Source: Paenibacillus lignilyticus
Lineage (GTDB): Bacteria > Bacillota > Bacilli > Paenibacillales > Paenibacillaceae
Assembly: GCF_017942085.1 (NCBI RefSeq)
Contig: NZ_JAGKSP010000002.1
Location: forward strand, 868,001 to 932,000
Direction of reading: 5' to 3'
DNA length: 64,000 bases
Part shown: positions 1 to 7,908 of the stretch, piece by piece
Layout of the letters: each line of letters begins with the position of its first letter
Numbering within the stretch: position 1 is the stretch's first letter
Notes under the pieces: generated by a model
Told to the model about the DNA's origin: nothing
The model's input: the letters and a program-made list of their open reading frames with translations, nothing else
The model's database searches: none
Position numbers and translations under genes: made by a program

Positions 1-378
1 CACTCCGCTGGCATGTCCGGTCGCCATCATAAGCAGATGGCGGATGTTCAACACGTACAAGTTCTCGGATACGGTCTCCGGCAGCTCTTCGGGAAAGAGG
101 TCGACAATGCGATCGTCCAAGGAGAGCAACCCTTCCGCTTCAGCGAAGCCGATTGCCGTGGAGACGAAGCTTTTGCTCATTGAATACAAAGCATGCGGAA
201 TATCACTTCGATACGGCGCCCACCAGCCTTCAGCAATTACATGCCCGTGACGAAGCAGCATGAAGCCGTGAACCTCCCAGTTGTTCTCACCGATAACATC
301 TAAGAACCTCATAATTGCCTTAGAAGAAACACCTTGCTCCTCCGGTTTCGATCTTGGCAGCTGAACTCTGTTTTCCAT
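1..378 (-). CDS. Serine hydrolase, beta-lactamase class C family (3' end outside window)
   Basis: The first 126 residues of a gene that runs off the window start. SMSK at residues 66-69 fits the SxxK nucleophile motif of class C beta-lactamase/penicillin-binding-protein-like esterases, and it is followed by the usual IGFAEAEGLLSLDD helix. The start is set by a strong GAGAGGGGG ribosome binding site just upstream of the ATG. No signal peptide is seen, so a cytoplasmic esterase or peptidase-like role is more likely than a secreted beta-lactamase. The substrate cannot be told from this part. Confidence 0.85.
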   Translation of the reverse strand, partial: MENRVQLPRSKPEEQGVSSKAIMRFLDVIGENNWEVHGFMLLRHGHVIAEGWWAPYRSDIPHALYSMSKSFVSTAIGFAEAEGLLSLDDRIVDLFPEELPETVSENLYVLNIRHLLMMATGHASGV

Positions 379-504
379 TTAATTAGCCCCCTCTCGTTGC
401 GCTTGAGCCGTCCATCCCCGTTTCCCATGGCAATTCCCAGACCGGCCAGCTCTAACATATCCAGTTCATTCCTCCGTCGCCGAACGCGATGGACGCGATG
501 GCAT

Positions 505-569
505 TAAGCACTGAAAGCATCTAAGCGTGAAGCCCCCCTCAAGATGAGATTTCCCAGTATGTAAGACCC
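505..569 (+). rRNA. Fragment of 23S rRNA (3' domain), non-functional scrap
   Basis: About 65 bases read like the conserved 3' domain of bacterial 23S rRNA: CTGAAAGCATCTAAGC, then GAAGCCCCCCTCAAGATGAG, then ATTTCCCA and GTAAGACCC. Sequence on both sides does not continue the rRNA, and no 5S or tRNA follows. It is a relic, possibly left by deletion of an rRNA operon. The identification rests on memory of the conserved sequence and was not aligned. Confidence 0.7.
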
Positions 570-610
570 GCTTGACCCCGTTGTAATGTTGATTTTGGAT
601 GAAAGCGTCC

Positions 611-795
611 TGACGGTCAAGAATGTCCGTTAGAAGCCAGAAAATCCAAAACAAGAACTCTAACTGTCAAGAATGTCCGTTAGAACCGAAAACCTGCTCA
701 AAACACTGATAAATCAGCTGTAATGGACAATAGTGACCGTTACAGTCAGACTAATAGCGATAAAAACCTGTGTCGGTCAAAAATGACCATTACAG
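611..795. repeat. Four degenerate short direct repeats
   Basis: Four copies of a roughly 22-base unit, consensus GTCAAgAATGtCCGTTAgA, begin near 611, 662, 723 and 773, spaced 50-60 bases apart. The intervening DNA is also weakly similar between units. Copies 1 and 2 share GTCAAGAATGTCCGTTAGAA; copies 3 and 4 differ but keep the pattern. No gene is seen between 379 and 921. Confidence 0.6.
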
Positions 796-921
796 GCTTG
801 CCTCACCTAAATTGTAATGCTCCATTACTTTCTTCATGCGGTTGACTTGGAAACCATTGATTCTTCCAGCACATTCATCACATAACCGTGAAAACTTACA
901 ACGCACAGCCTTTTATGCCTC

Positions 922-1224
922 CTACCTTGCCTCTCGCATTGCACCTAATACAAGATTGTATCCATGGGGATCAAGGATGTGCGCATTCTCAAAATCCCAG
1001 CCGCCGTGCGACCCTATGAACGGTCCGACTGCGATATGGCCGCCATTCGCGCGAACTTCTTCAATAAATTGATCCAGCTCATCCCAACCAATATGCAGGA
1101 ACGTATCCCAGCCATGTTCCGGACCTTCCCATTCGGTTGGATAATCAGGACCTTCATCGCTTGCATCCTCCTTTAGAAATTCATCACCCCTGATACGCTG
1201 TAATATACTGGAAAGTTGCGGTGT
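922..1224 (-). pseudogene. VOC (glyoxalase-fold) protein, 5'-truncated remnant
   Basis: The minus strand encodes about 100 residues ending WDFENAHILDPHGYNLVLG, the C-terminal half of a vicinal-oxygen-chelate domain as found in the glyoxalase/bleomycin-resistance superfamily. The frame is open back to a stop at 1225, but no start codon or N-terminal half is present. Sequence with a gene-like appearance in another frame just upstream suggests a frameshift or deletion. Probably not functional. Confidence 0.65.
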
Positions 1225-1263
1225 TCACTTCAATGGCAAGCCTCCGCTTTATAAACACGAAAA

Positions 1264-1296
1264 AGACAGCCGATCGAAATCTCGAATCAGCTGTCT
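1264..1296 (-). terminator. Rho-independent terminator
   Basis: AGACAGC and GCTGTCT arms pair around a partly paired core. On the minus strand the hairpin is followed by TTTTT. It lies directly downstream of the small gene at 1308-1481. Confidence 0.65.
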
Positions 1297-1307
1297 CTTT
1301 ATCCTTT

Positions 1308-1481
1308 TTACAAATTTATGGTTGTATGTGGCGGCGAATGTACGGCAAGCCCGAGCGAAGCGTTATTCTTCGTTGCCACGCAGACGGCGCGGCCATTCGC
1401 GAAAATTCTTCTCCAATTATTATCAAAGTAATAGACCTCGTCTTTCAAGTCCGACAAGGTATACCGCCGGGTTAAAGCCAA
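1308..1481 (-). CDS. Small hypothetical protein (57 aa, TTG start)
   Basis: A GGGAGGTGG ribosome binding site sits 5 bases upstream of a TTG at 1481, which gives a 57-residue soluble protein. It contains TRRYTLSDLKDEVYYFDNN near its start, and a terminator follows its stop. The context (own binding site and terminator) supports a real gene. I do not recognise the family. Confidence 0.5.
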   Translation of the reverse strand: MALTRRYTLSDLKDEVYYFDNNWRRIFANGRAVCVATKNNASLGLAVHSPPHTTINL

Positions 1482-1540
1482 GTGTACCACCTCCCTAACG
1501 TAAGTTATGTAGAGGTAGCTGATCATTCTTGGACCTCGGC

Positions 1541-2002
1541 TTATATCCACCGCAAAAATCGCTTATGGACCAACAACACATCGTTCTGCGCTGCCCACTT
1601 GCCTAAATCCGAGATGCCTTGATCTTCATCCTTAGCGAACCTAAAACACATATGAAGGGGGACGATGTTTTTGCCGTGCGGCTTGATTCCAATCGTAGGC
1701 CTGAAATACCCCATAATAAGGATAACCTTAATATTCTTCGCATGAATGGTACGGCCGTTCAATGCAAGCTGCTCACTTTGAAAATAGAGCTCGGTTGGTT
1801 TCTTTAATGTACGAACCAAGGTTGTCAGCACAATAACTACGCACAGGAGCAGATATGCAGCCGTAATCGCTATCGTAGTTACGTTCTCTTGGTCATGCAA
1901 TGAGTCGATCAAATGGTAAAGTGATAGGGTAATCATCATCGTCATGGAAAATAGGATTCTGTTTCCAGAAGGATTTTTAACAGTATGCTGTGTGAGTTCC
2001 AG
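1541..2002 (-). CDS. Small membrane protein with PH-like C-terminal region; probable CTG start
   Basis: Two hydrophobic segments lie near the N-terminus, followed by a soluble part ending in KDEDQGISDLGKWAAQNDV, a pattern seen in conserved hypothetical membrane proteins of bacilli. The frame stays open for 19 codons upstream of the first ATG (1945). It reaches a CTG at 2002 just after a GGGGGGAG ribosome binding site, whereas the ATG has no such site. Either the gene starts at CTG or its original start has mutated. It follows the broken gene at 2018-2307 closely, as in an operon. Function unknown. Confidence 0.6.
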   Translation of the reverse strand: MELTQHTVKNPSGNRILFSMTMMITLSLYHLIDSLHDQENVTTIAITAAYLLLCVVIVLTTLVRTLKKPTELYFQSEQLALNGRTIHAKNIKVILIMGYFRPTIGIKPHGKNIVPLHMCFRFAKDEDQGISDLGKWAAQNDVLLVHKRFLRWI

Positions 2003-2017
2003 TTGTGACTCCCCCCG

Positions 2018-2307
2018 TCAACTTGCCATATTGGACAGTTCCTTCTGATTGCGATTCCAATCATAAAGAACTTTCCATTTCTTATTATCTTTGAGCATAG
2101 TCAGTACACCTGTTATCTTAACTTCCTTCGTCTTACCTTGATCATTGGTTAAGACCAGGCTCATGTCATAATTCAGGAACTTATTATCAACGGCAACTTA
2201 CTCGATCCGATAGGAATGTTTTCTGCTTTAATCGTGGATTTCTCCTTCTGAGCTACTTGCATCGGCAAGCCCATCACCCGATTCGCGATCTGAATTTGAT
2301 AATCCAT
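2018..2307 (-). pseudogene. Hypothetical protein gene with a frameshift
   Basis: A GGAGGCG binding site precedes an ATG at 2307. The first frame reads MDYQIQIANRVMGLPMQVAQ and continues to about 2195. The natural continuation (VAVDNKFLNYDMSLVLTND to NQKELSNMAS) is in another frame and stops at 2018. The total length is not a multiple of three. One small indel near 2195 explains this. Family not recognised. Confidence 0.6.
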
Positions 2308-2323
2308 CGCACGCCTCCAAATT

Positions 2324-2515
2324 TCAACTGAAAAAGTAATCAAGCACGTTTGAACCAGACGAAACTTTTTTATTGTAGAACTCGGAATACCCGCAATTGT
2401 TACAGGACACTACGATAAATTGATTAGGAAGAATGGCAAAACCTGTCGCGGGTATGGCTATATCTTTCATCTTTGCATCTCTGCTTCCGCATTTGATACA
2501 ACCCTTTTCACTCAT
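2324..2515 (-). CDS. Zn-ribbon nucleic-acid-binding-like protein (DUF2082/COG3478 type)
   Basis: A 63-residue protein with two CxxC knuckles (CIKCGS near residue 6 and CNNCGYSEFYN near 42) and the ending SSGSNVLDYFF, typical of the small Zn-ribbon family DUF2082. It presumably binds zinc, and a nucleic-acid role is only predicted for the family. I chose the ATG at 2515; the in-frame extension to 2599 lacks family similarity. Confidence 0.75.
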   Translation of the reverse strand: MSEKGCIKCGSRDAKMKDIAIPATGFAILPNQFIVVSCNNCGYSEFYNKKVSSGSNVLDYFFS

Positions 2516-2638
2516 ATGCCAACACTCCCGGATGTTATTATTTTGATCTAAATCCCGTTTCTTGAAGTAGTACCGAGAACCACGGGGGTGTGCATGCACT
2601 CCCGACCCTGATAAGCTAAAGTTATAGGAGGGGTACCA

Positions 2639-3166
2639 TTGAAGCGACTTCTGAAAATATCACGAATTGTTCCGATAATTGGCGCTCTCATTATTCTAGT
2701 TATAGTTGCGGGAACCATCTGGTATCAGCGCGCCGAACCGTTAATGAACACTGGTTTTACCGTATTTACCGATGCCGTAAGCAAGGATAAGTATTATACG
2801 ATTGAAGTTGTAAATAAAAGCCAAACGAATATCGATATTCAAAGCGTAACTGTCAATGGCAAACAGGTGCCGGATTCCGCTCAACTTGGCATTACCTATG
2901 ATTCGAACCATTTGGTGCAATTTGCGGGGGATCAGACAGACCCTGCCACTAAAGTAATGGATTTGCACGACGCATCTATTGCACCGCAATTATTTGGAGA
3001 AGAGGTACACGCCGTTCTAACTGGCAAAGAGAGCTCGGGTCATCGTACTCCAATACATTACGGAATTATTATAAAGTTCAGCGAAGAAGCCATTCAAGAA
3101 GTAACGATTCGATATCGATATTTAGGTTTTACCAAAGTTTGCGTGTTCCCACTATTGGTTGAATAA
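2639..3166 (+). CDS. Membrane-anchored hypothetical protein (TTG start)
   Basis: 175 residues. A single hydrophobic segment (about residues 9-27) is followed by a soluble beta-rich domain predicted to be outside the cell. The TTG start has an ATAGGAGGGG binding site 5 bases upstream. No catalytic motif is visible and the family is not recognised. Neighbours are transcribed on the other strand, so it is probably a single-gene unit. Confidence 0.7.
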   Translation: MKRLLKISRIVPIIGALIILVIVAGTIWYQRAEPLMNTGFTVFTDAVSKDKYYTIEVVNKSQTNIDIQSVTVNGKQVPDSAQLGITYDSNHLVQFAGDQTDPATKVMDLHDASIAPQLFGEEVHAVLTGKESSGHRTPIHYGIIIKFSEEAIQEVTIRYRYLGFTKVCVFPLLVE

Positions 3167-3186
3167 AAGCCGCTTATATCCCACAC

Positions 3187-3591
3187 TTAGGGTTCATAAC
3201 GTTGCCCCGCAATATATATTTCTATCTTCTCGTTCTGCCGTGGCAGTGCCGGTTCCGGTGCCGGCTCTTGCACCTGGCTCACATAAAGGTACTGATCCTT
3301 CTTGTACAAAACATAATAAAGCATCATAAACGGGTGAAAGTAGTCAATTCCTCTAATTTGGCAGCTAGATAGGAACCGAAGTTTCTCCCCATCGGCAATC
3401 GTAAAATACAGCCGGTTGCTTCCACACCAGTCGATGGTTAAGCGCAGCTCATACTCGCCGGGCTCTATACCGAACTGTACCTTCCCTCCATCTTTGACTG
3501 TCCCCACCTGAACGTCGTTCAACAGAATAACATAATCACGAATGAGATTGACCCATTGGGATGTTCTCTCGATTTCGATACATGCAGCCAT
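3187..3591 (-). CDS. Conserved hypothetical protein (134 aa)
   Basis: A soluble protein whose first 80 residues (DYVILLNDVQVGTVKDGGKV, then PGEYELRLTIDW) resemble a small beta-sandwich of the PEGA or immunoglobulin-like kind. The C-terminal tail is proline-rich. It lies just downstream of the phosphotransferase at 3636-4511 on the same strand. Function unknown. Confidence 0.6.
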   Translation of the reverse strand: MAACIEIERTSQWVNLIRDYVILLNDVQVGTVKDGGKVQFGIEPGEYELRLTIDWCGSNRLYFTIADGEKLRFLSSCQIRGIDYFHPFMMLYYVLYKKDQYLYVSQVQEPAPEPALPRQNEKIEIYIAGQRYEP

Positions 3592-3635
3592 CTACTCCAT
3601 CAACTCCCACCTGCTTTATCGTCATGGAGCTCCTT

Positions 3636-4511
3636 CTACCTGAACTCTACAGAATCCCGTCCCATCAACGGAGTGCGTCTCAATATATGCTTTATCGTCC
3701 ATTCGTCTACTAAGATGCCCCTCGAAATATCCTGACAGGCACCTTCAATGAGCCATGCCCACCATGCTGGCGTGAGCAGCTCCCATTCCTCCGGCTCAAG
3801 CGGTGAAACTTCATTATACGCAAGGACAATATCATCATGCATGCCGCGCCACGAAAGTGCGAAATCCGCGACTCGATGGTTCCAATGGGAAAGATCGAAG
3901 TCAAGGATGCCCGAGAGGCGTCCTTCTGAGAAGCGCAGGTTCCACGGTGTGAAGTCACCATGAATAATGATACCAGTCCGTTTCAGTAGATTAAGCCCTG
4001 CAATCCTCTCACGCGCTCGTTCGAGATGCCAGCGTAGGATTCGGATCTCCTCCGGCTGCCTATGCTCTTGCTCGGACAGCACATCGTCCAATGCCGGGTC
4101 ATCCAGCATCTTCTCGCAGCGCCGCCAACCGTCACGCTGCCCGAACCCGGACAGCTTCGCCAAATCATCGTGGAATTGAGCCAGCAGTCGTCCTCGAGCA
4201 CGTTGTTCGAGAATCCTATCCTCTACGGACGGCGGATCACCGGGAAGATAAGGGAACAGGCACCAAAATTGACCGCCTATCCTGATCGGTGCCTGGGCAG
4301 CAGGCGCGACAGGCCATCCCAGTGCCGCTACGCTCGTTAGCAGGCGTAACTCATAGTCGATATTGGCAGGCGATGTGGACCACCACCGTCTCAAGACAAG
4401 TCGTTCTCCTCCATTATCTACAAGCCAATGCAGATTATTGGTTCCACCCAGCGGAGCGATTACTCGAACTCCGAACTTCTCCGTTACCTCGTCGTTCGGT
4501 ATGTTATCCAT
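3636..4511 (-). CDS. Aminoglycoside phosphotransferase (APH)-family kinase
   Basis: 291 residues with the APH/choline-kinase fold. HGDFTPWNL (about 186-194) is the catalytic loop, with its Asp and Asn, and ILDFDLSHWN (about 206-215) is the metal-binding segment. An N-terminal LVLRRW supplies the conserved lysine-region strand. Such proteins in bacilli phosphorylate small molecules; antibiotic resistance cannot be assumed. Length is normal for the family. Confidence 0.85.
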   Translation of the reverse strand: MDNIPNDEVTEKFGVRVIAPLGGTNNLHWLVDNGGERLVLRRWWSTSPANIDYELRLLTSVAALGWPVAPAAQAPIRIGGQFWCLFPYLPGDPPSVEDRILEQRARGRLLAQFHDDLAKLSGFGQRDGWRRCEKMLDDPALDDVLSEQEHRQPEEIRILRWHLERARERIAGLNLLKRTGIIIHGDFTPWNLRFSEGRLSGILDFDLSHWNHRVADFALSWRGMHDDIVLAYNEVSPLEPEEWELLTPAWWAWLIEGACQDISRGILVDEWTIKHILRRTPLMGRDSVEFR

Positions 4512-4613
4512 TATGCATCCCCTTCTGGAGCAGATTCATTAATCTATACAATACCAGTGAAATCCTGAATGCGTTCGATAGGATATACTCTTCCAACGAT
4601 TGGAAAGTTGCGA

Positions 4614-4910
4614 TTAATTTCCATATGTTATCTTCATTTTCTCAACAAGCTCTTCGATTTCTACATTTGATACATAGCCGGATTGTAAACGGACCCTAGT
4701 TGCACCGTTAGCCTCGTATAACATATCTCCTCTTCCGAGCAAAACTTCTGCTCCGGGTTCGTCTGAGATTGTAATGGCGTCCGAAGCGGTAGCAACCTCA
4801 AACGTGGCTTTGGCGGTGAGGTGGCGTTTTATTATCGGGCTTATTACCGCCTTTGACGGTGTTTGCGTAGACATAATCAAATGAATGCCTCCTGCGTAAT
4901 GTCTTGAGCC
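4614..4910 (-). pseudogene. FtsK/SpoIIIE DNA translocase, C-terminal fragment
   Basis: The frame encodes AGGIHLIMSTQTPSKAVI and later GAEVLLGRGDMLYEANG. These are the conserved blocks near the end of the FtsK/SpoIIIE motor (HLI-STQRPS and LLGRGDML). Everything upstream, including the Walker motifs, is missing. The fragment is joined to an ECF sigma fragment at 4877-4910. Confidence 0.75.
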
Positions 4911-5035
4911 TGATGGAAATCGCCTAACACGTTGAAAGCCACTGCATACAGTACTTTTTGATACTTCTCCACCATGACCGAGAATGCTTCGAAATCACCG
5001 CCCAGTAAACGCTCAACCAACCATTTATTTTCCAT
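4877..5035 (-). pseudogene. ECF sigma factor, N-terminal 52-residue fragment
   Basis: The ATG at 5035 follows a GGGGG binding site. It encodes sigma region 2, with LLGGDFEAFSVMVEKYQ and QAQDITQEAFI, then stops because the DNA switches to the FtsK fragment. Regions 2.4 to 4 are absent, so it cannot act as a sigma factor. Both reading frames match their own family across the same bases near 4885-4907. Confidence 0.75.
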
Positions 5036-5121
5036 GGAGGTCCCCCTTCGTTAATAAGACACAAATAAGGCATGAATACCGTCGCCCTGTCGCCATCCGT
5101 GCAGCAGTTCCCTATATATAA

Positions 5122-5159
5122 AACAGACCAAACCGCACTATCATGCGGTTTGGTCTGTT
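5122..5159 (-). terminator. Strong rho-independent terminator of importer 1
   Basis: A perfect 14-bp stem (CAGACCAAACCGCA paired with TGCGGTTTGGTCTG) is followed by a T-rich run on the minus strand. It sits just after the solute-binding protein gene. Confidence 0.85.
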
Positions 5160-5192
5160 CAACTTATTCCTTATCCTGCAATCAACCTCGTA

Positions 5193-6884
5193 TTACCAGC
5201 CGATATCATCGCGCGATGCAGCTTTTTCGCCGACATACGCAGCCATTTCCTCTACGCCGGCAGATTTGAACTTGTCTTGAATGCCGCGCAGCATCTTGAG
5301 CGCTTCGTCATCGGATTTCGCGTAGCAGGCTTTGCGGAATTCTTCGTCAAAGTTCAAACTTGCCGTTTTATCCCTGAACTCTTGGTATTTAGGCCAATCT
5401 CTTACTAGATACGTCGCGCTGACCTTGTCGATAATTTGGATCGGCAGTCTCTTCGAGTAGCTAGCCTCGAGCTTCTCCCATTGCGTCTTCTGGTCCTCCG
5501 GAATCGGCCAAGTGACTTCAGAGGAGAACGCGCCCATGAAGCTGCCGGAGAGATAGTTGAGACCTTCGTCGCGCTTCACATCCGGATTGTCGTCGAACTG
5601 CTTCTTCACGTCCGCAACCCATTGCGGCTTGCCATCGACCATGTTATACGTTTTGCCTGCGATACCCCAATAAGCGAGCAGGCGGCCTTCGTCGCTGTTC
5701 AAGTAATCGATCAAACGCAGCGCCGCGTCCGGATCTTTAATCTTCGCGCTCAAGAAGATAACCGGGAATCCGGAACGGCCCGGCTTCTCGACTTGCGTCA
5801 CGATGTTTCCGCTCTTGTTCTTCATTGGTCCAAGCAACTCGTATTGCATTTCCGGATTCGTTTTATAGAGCGTTTTTTGCAAATCGCCGATCATGCTTTG
5901 AGCGCCGAATACAGCCAGCTTGCCCGTAGCGAGCTTCTCTTTCGCAGTCGTATCGGTATTGCTGAACGCCTCCGGATCAAAGAGACCGTTTGTGATCAGC
6001 TTTCTCATATACAGCAGGCGAGCTTCTTGGTCTTTGGATTGCGTCCAGTGGATCAGCTTCCCATCTTCCTGACGGAAGTCCGAAATGTTGTAATCAGACC
6101 AGCCGGATAAGAATTGGCTATAGTCCCATCCATTATGCATCGTACCGGAAGGGATAACCGGCTTGCCGCTAATATCTTTGAAATCGCCGTTTTTGATCTT
6201 AGTTAGCAGCTCCGCGAGCTTCTCTTCCGTATCGATATCTGCAGCATTTACATTCAACGCCTTCAAGATATCTCCACGGGCATAGAGGCCGTAGTTCCAG
6301 TTGTGAATGCTCTCCGGCGTGCCGTCCGGCGTCTGCATCGGAATGACATATTGCTTGCCCTCGAGATCAGGACTATTCAGATCAAATTCTGCAAAGTCTT
6401 TCGCTACACCTTGCGTCATCAGTTTCTTCACGTTCGGATATTTATCCAGATAAGGGGTTAAATCGAGAAGCTGGCCTTCCAAAGCCGCTTTCTTGATGAC
6501 TTGTCCTTCCCCGCCTGTCGTTGACCAGTACGGCGCATTTACGATATCCGGAACCGTATCCGAAGCGAAGATCGTGTTCAGTTTCTCAACTTCGCTTGTT
6601 GTGATCGATTCCAGCTTTAACGTTACGCCGGTTTTCTCTCTAACCGCTTTGGCAACCGGATTGTTTTCTTGATCCTGCGGAAATCCCGCACCTCCGCCGT
6701 TCCAAGCGCTTAGGAAGGATAGAGTAGCCTCCTTTGGTCCGGTGGATTCGTTGTTCCCCGAGTTCTCCGTATTGGAGGTCGTGCCGGAATCATTGTTGTT
6801 TCCTCCACAAGCCGTTACGGATAATGCAATCATCGGGATGGCAAGCATCAAGCTAAGAGAACTTTTTAGTCTGGTCTTACGCAT
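5193..6884 (-). CDS. Sugar ABC transporter solute-binding lipoprotein (importer 1)
   Basis: 563 residues. The signal peptide has a lipobox VTAC at residues 23-26, so Cys26 would be lipidated and the receptor anchored outside the membrane. The size, the ATLSFLSAWNGGG start of the mature protein and the LNSDEGRLLAYWGIAGKTY block are typical of the large family-1 receptors paired with LplB/LplC permeases (LipO/YtcQ-like). Such receptors bind oligosaccharides. It is the last gene of a three-gene operon with both permeases upstream. No enzyme gene adjoins it, so the substrate is unknown. Confidence 0.9.
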   Translation of the reverse strand: MRKTRLKSSLSLMLAIPMIALSVTACGGNNNDSGTTSNTENSGNNESTGPKEATLSFLSAWNGGGAGFPQDQENNPVAKAVREKTGVTLKLESITTSEVEKLNTIFASDTVPDIVNAPYWSTTGGEGQVIKKAALEGQLLDLTPYLDKYPNVKKLMTQGVAKDFAEFDLNSPDLEGKQYVIPMQTPDGTPESIHNWNYGLYARGDILKALNVNAADIDTEEKLAELLTKIKNGDFKDISGKPVIPSGTMHNGWDYSQFLSGWSDYNISDFRQEDGKLIHWTQSKDQEARLLYMRKLITNGLFDPEAFSNTDTTAKEKLATGKLAVFGAQSMIGDLQKTLYKTNPEMQYELLGPMKNKSGNIVTQVEKPGRSGFPVIFLSAKIKDPDAALRLIDYLNSDEGRLLAYWGIAGKTYNMVDGKPQWVADVKKQFDDNPDVKRDEGLNYLSGSFMGAFSSEVTWPIPEDQKTQWEKLEASYSKRLPIQIIDKVSATYLVRDWPKYQEFRDKTASLNFDEEFRKACYAKSDDEALKMLRGIQDKFKSAGVEEMAAYVGEKAASRDDIGW

Positions 6885-6953
6885 TAGACAAGCCCCTTTC
6901 TGTTGCTAATTTTTTTTATATAAAAGGCAGTGCCTTCTATACTCGGTAATCGA

Positions 6954-7868
6954 CTACTCCTTGAGCGAACCTACCAGTACGCCTTTAACAAAATACTTCT
7001 GCAGGAATGGATACACGCAGATGATCGGCGCCGTAATAATGATAACGAAGGTCATCCTGAGTGCTTCAGGCGTTACACCTCGCAGCGCCATCTGGTTCTC
7101 GTTCATGTTTTTAATGGACGATCCGCTGCTCGAACCCGTCATGGACTGGAACGATGCTTCACTGATCATTTTGTTCAGGAACGTAGCTGCAGGTTGAAGA
7201 TCTTCTTTCTGGATGAAGAACTGCCCGGTAAACCAGTCGTTCCAGACGCCTACCCCGACGAACAATGCAATGGTAGCCATTACCGGCATCGAAAGCGGAA
7301 GAATAATTCTCCAAAACACGCTTAACTCGCTTGCGCCGTCGATTCGCGCCGATTCCGATAGACCTAATGGGATCCCATCGAAGAACGTCTTCATAATGAT
7401 GGCATTGAAAAAGCTATACAGCGATGGAAGGACAAGCACCCAGTACGTGTTCAGGATATGCAGTTCACGGTACAGAATGAAGGTCGGAATAAGTCCCCCG
7501 CTGAACAGAGTTGTGAAGAAAAAGAAGAAGACGATATACTTTCTGCCCGGCAAGCCCTTTCGAGAAAGCCCATAGGCCAGTAAGGCCGTCAGCAGCGTAG
7601 AACCTACGGTTACGATAACCGTTCGGGAAATGGAGATCCAAAACGATTGAATGATGTGAGGGTTATTGAATGCTTTGCTGTAGTTCTCAAACGTACCGAC
7701 CCTCGGGAAGAAGTAGATGCCACCCTTCATGGCGTCATAGCCATCATTGAATGATAGCGCCAAAAAATAGATAAAGGGATAGAGTGCCGTCAGGCAGAAT
7801 ATGAGCAGCAGCGTATAGTTCACTGAGGAATAAAATTTATCAGCTGCCGACAGTTTTCTCACACCCAT
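6954..7868 (-). CDS. Carbohydrate ABC transporter permease, LplC/YtcP type
   Basis: 304 residues with six predicted membrane segments and the EAA-loop SESARIDGASELSVFWRIIL (about 187-206) that contacts the ATPase. The ending FLQKYFVKGVLVGSLKE is characteristic of LplC-type subunits. The start has a TAAGGAGGTG binding site. It lies between the partner permease and the receptor gene, and no ATPase is encoded nearby. Confidence 0.92.
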   Translation of the reverse strand: MGVRKLSAADKFYSSVNYTLLLIFCLTALYPFIYFLALSFNDGYDAMKGGIYFFPRVGTFENYSKAFNNPHIIQSFWISISRTVIVTVGSTLLTALLAYGLSRKGLPGRKYIVFFFFFTTLFSGGLIPTFILYRELHILNTYWVLVLPSLYSFFNAIIMKTFFDGIPLGLSESARIDGASELSVFWRIILPLSMPVMATIALFVGVGVWNDWFTGQFFIQKEDLQPAATFLNKMISEASFQSMTGSSSGSSIKNMNENQMALRGVTPEALRMTFVIIITAPIICVYPFLQKYFVKGVLVGSLKE

Positions 7869-7908
7869 ACCTGCACCTCCTTAGGTTCATAAGTTATATT
7901 CGGCCTGA

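Noticed and set aside
611-795. CRISPR array
   Set aside because: Repeats are degenerate, the spacers resemble each other and no cas genes are near.
3636-4511. Aminoglycoside resistance gene
   Set aside because: Only the general APH fold is evident, and most such proteins in bacilli are not resistance enzymes.
5436-6110. 224-residue plus-strand ORF
   Set aside because: It is antisense inside the importer 1 receptor gene, which has a clear family match, signal peptide and binding site.
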